Source: Saccharibacillus sp. JS10 (GTDB lineage Bacteria > Bacillota > Bacilli > Paenibacillales > Paenibacillaceae). From it: a stretch of DNA of 64,000 nucleotides. The DNA lies in the NCBI RefSeq assembly GCF_024436065.1, contig NZ_JANFNS010000007.1, positions 35,278 through 99,277 on the forward strand, in the 5' to 3' direction. A model generated the notes under the pieces. It saw nothing but the letters and a program-made list of their open reading frames with translations, had not been told where the DNA came from and searched no databases. Below, piece after piece: positions 63,606 through 64,000 of this stretch; position 1 is the first letter of the stretch; each line of letters starts with the position of its first letter. The position numbers were made by a program, and so were the translations under genes.

Positions 63606-63635
63606 TTGACGAACTGCTTGAAACTGTGATAGGAT
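63606..63635 (+). promoter_or_regulatory. rRNA operon promoter P2
   Basis: TTGACG (63606-63611), 18-nt spacer, TAGGAT (63630-63635). It lies about 215 nt before the 16S 5' end. Confidence 0.65.
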
Positions 63636-63703
63636 ATAAAAGTCGCCGCTGAGAGATACGGCGGTCAACGAAAAGAACGAAACAAGAAAAGATTTGCTTC
63701 GTT

Positions 63704-63713
63704 TGCTCCTTGA
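63704..63713 (+). promoter_or_regulatory. rRNA leader boxA-like antitermination signal
   Basis: TGCTCCTTGA in the leader between P2 and 16S, followed by AAACTGAAC, is the usual Bacilli boxA-type leader sequence used for Nus-dependent antitermination. Confidence 0.65.
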
Positions 63714-63849
63714 AAACTGAACAGTAAGTGAGTCGCGATCATGCAGATGATCGTGAGAACAATATAGATTCTTGGGTAACCAAGAATCGCCAACGTTAGA
63801 CATTGAGCACATCGTGCTTTCTTATTAAAGCCGATCTTCGGATCGCAAC

Positions 63850-64000
63850 TTAATGGAGAGTTTGATCCTGGCTCAGGACGAACGCTGGCGGCATGCCTAA
63901 TACATGCAAGTCGAGCGGAGTTCATGAGAAGCTTGCTTCTCTGAGACTTAGCGGCGGACGGGTGAGTAACACGTAGGCAACCTGCCTTTCAGTTTGGGAT
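63850..64000 (+). rRNA. rrs: 16S ribosomal RNA, 5' end (truncated by window)
   Basis: The 5' end of 16S rRNA is recognised by AGAGTTTGATCCTGGCTCAG (63857-63876), then GACGAACGCTGGCGGC and CATGCAAGTCGAGCGG. The mature 5' end is placed about seven bases before AGAG by analogy with E. coli. About 150 nt are inside the window; the rest, and 23S/5S, lie outside. Upstream are tandem promoters and a boxA-type leader. Region V1 (after GTCGAGCGG) looks Paenibacillus-like but cannot be typed here. Confidence 0.97.

Overview
The window looks like a chromosomal segment of an endospore-forming, low-to-moderate GC Firmicute, most likely Paenibacillaceae (a Paenibacillus or Saccharibacillus type; this placement is inferred from protein style only). 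Supporting signs are strong purine-rich ribosome binding sites with many GTG/TTG starts, LipO/YtcQ-type solute-binding lipoproteins, an aa3-type quinol oxidase (qoxABCD), the spore protein YyaC, gatCAB, and a perR-ygxA-rRNA arrangement like that of Bacillus subtilis.

Layout. 1-5340: two tandem paralogous sugar-binding lipoproteins, a 205-nt imperfect palindrome and a GH95 alpha-L-fucosidase. 5807-9775: qoxABCD. 9890-12372 (minus): a GtrA-like flippase and a GT39-type glycosyltransferase. 12575-16914: hexuronate (pectin) catabolism with kduI, a DeoR-type regulator, kduD, a sugar isomerase/epimerase-like protein and an SDR. 17232-20031: metY, trxB (with a PerR-like box) and a glutaredoxin-like protein. 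20089-24797: xylR, xylA and xylB with operator, cre and unusual repeats. 25043-30604: a secreted transglutaminase-like protein, a lysine permease under a lysine riboswitch, a CvfC/HEAT protein and a metallo-beta-lactamase-fold hydrolase. 30834-32459: an ABC-F ATPase.

32550-46959 is a general-stress island. Its core (35753-44874) encodes a REC-PP2C phosphatase, a 1227-residue hybrid histidine kinase with three receivers, a CheR-type methyltransferase, a second soluble hybrid kinase, and RsbV-RsbW-SigB. This is the parts list of the Bacillus cereus RsbK/RsbM/RsbY pathway plus one extra kinase. It is flanked by small membrane or stress proteins of families often SigB-controlled in Bacillus (DUF948/YtxG-like, DUF1328, YtxH, GlsB-like, DUF5665, DUF1128). 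Two divergent SigB-type promoters are visible at 34197-34287.

47177-60128 holds housekeeping and unknown genes: yyaC, an alpha/beta hydrolase, a methyltransferase, a DedA protein, an atypical thioredoxin-fold protein, a glyoxalase II-like hydrolase, gatCAB, a GNAT, an MgtC-like protein and a DUF4097/LiaF-like pair. 60203-64000 holds perR, a membrane-anchored GH18 hydrolase, ygxA, tandem rRNA promoters and the first ~150 nt of a 16S rRNA gene, where the window ends.

The strongest items for follow-up are the integrated two-kinase/methyltransferase SigB module and its regulon signs, the lysine riboswitch with an unusual enclosing stem, the large intergenic palindromes and the 47-nt tandem repeat of the xyl locus, the PerR box at trxB, and a cryptic or frameshifted small reading frame at 52357-52512. 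No CRISPR array, insertion sequence, prophage or tRNA gene was recognised.
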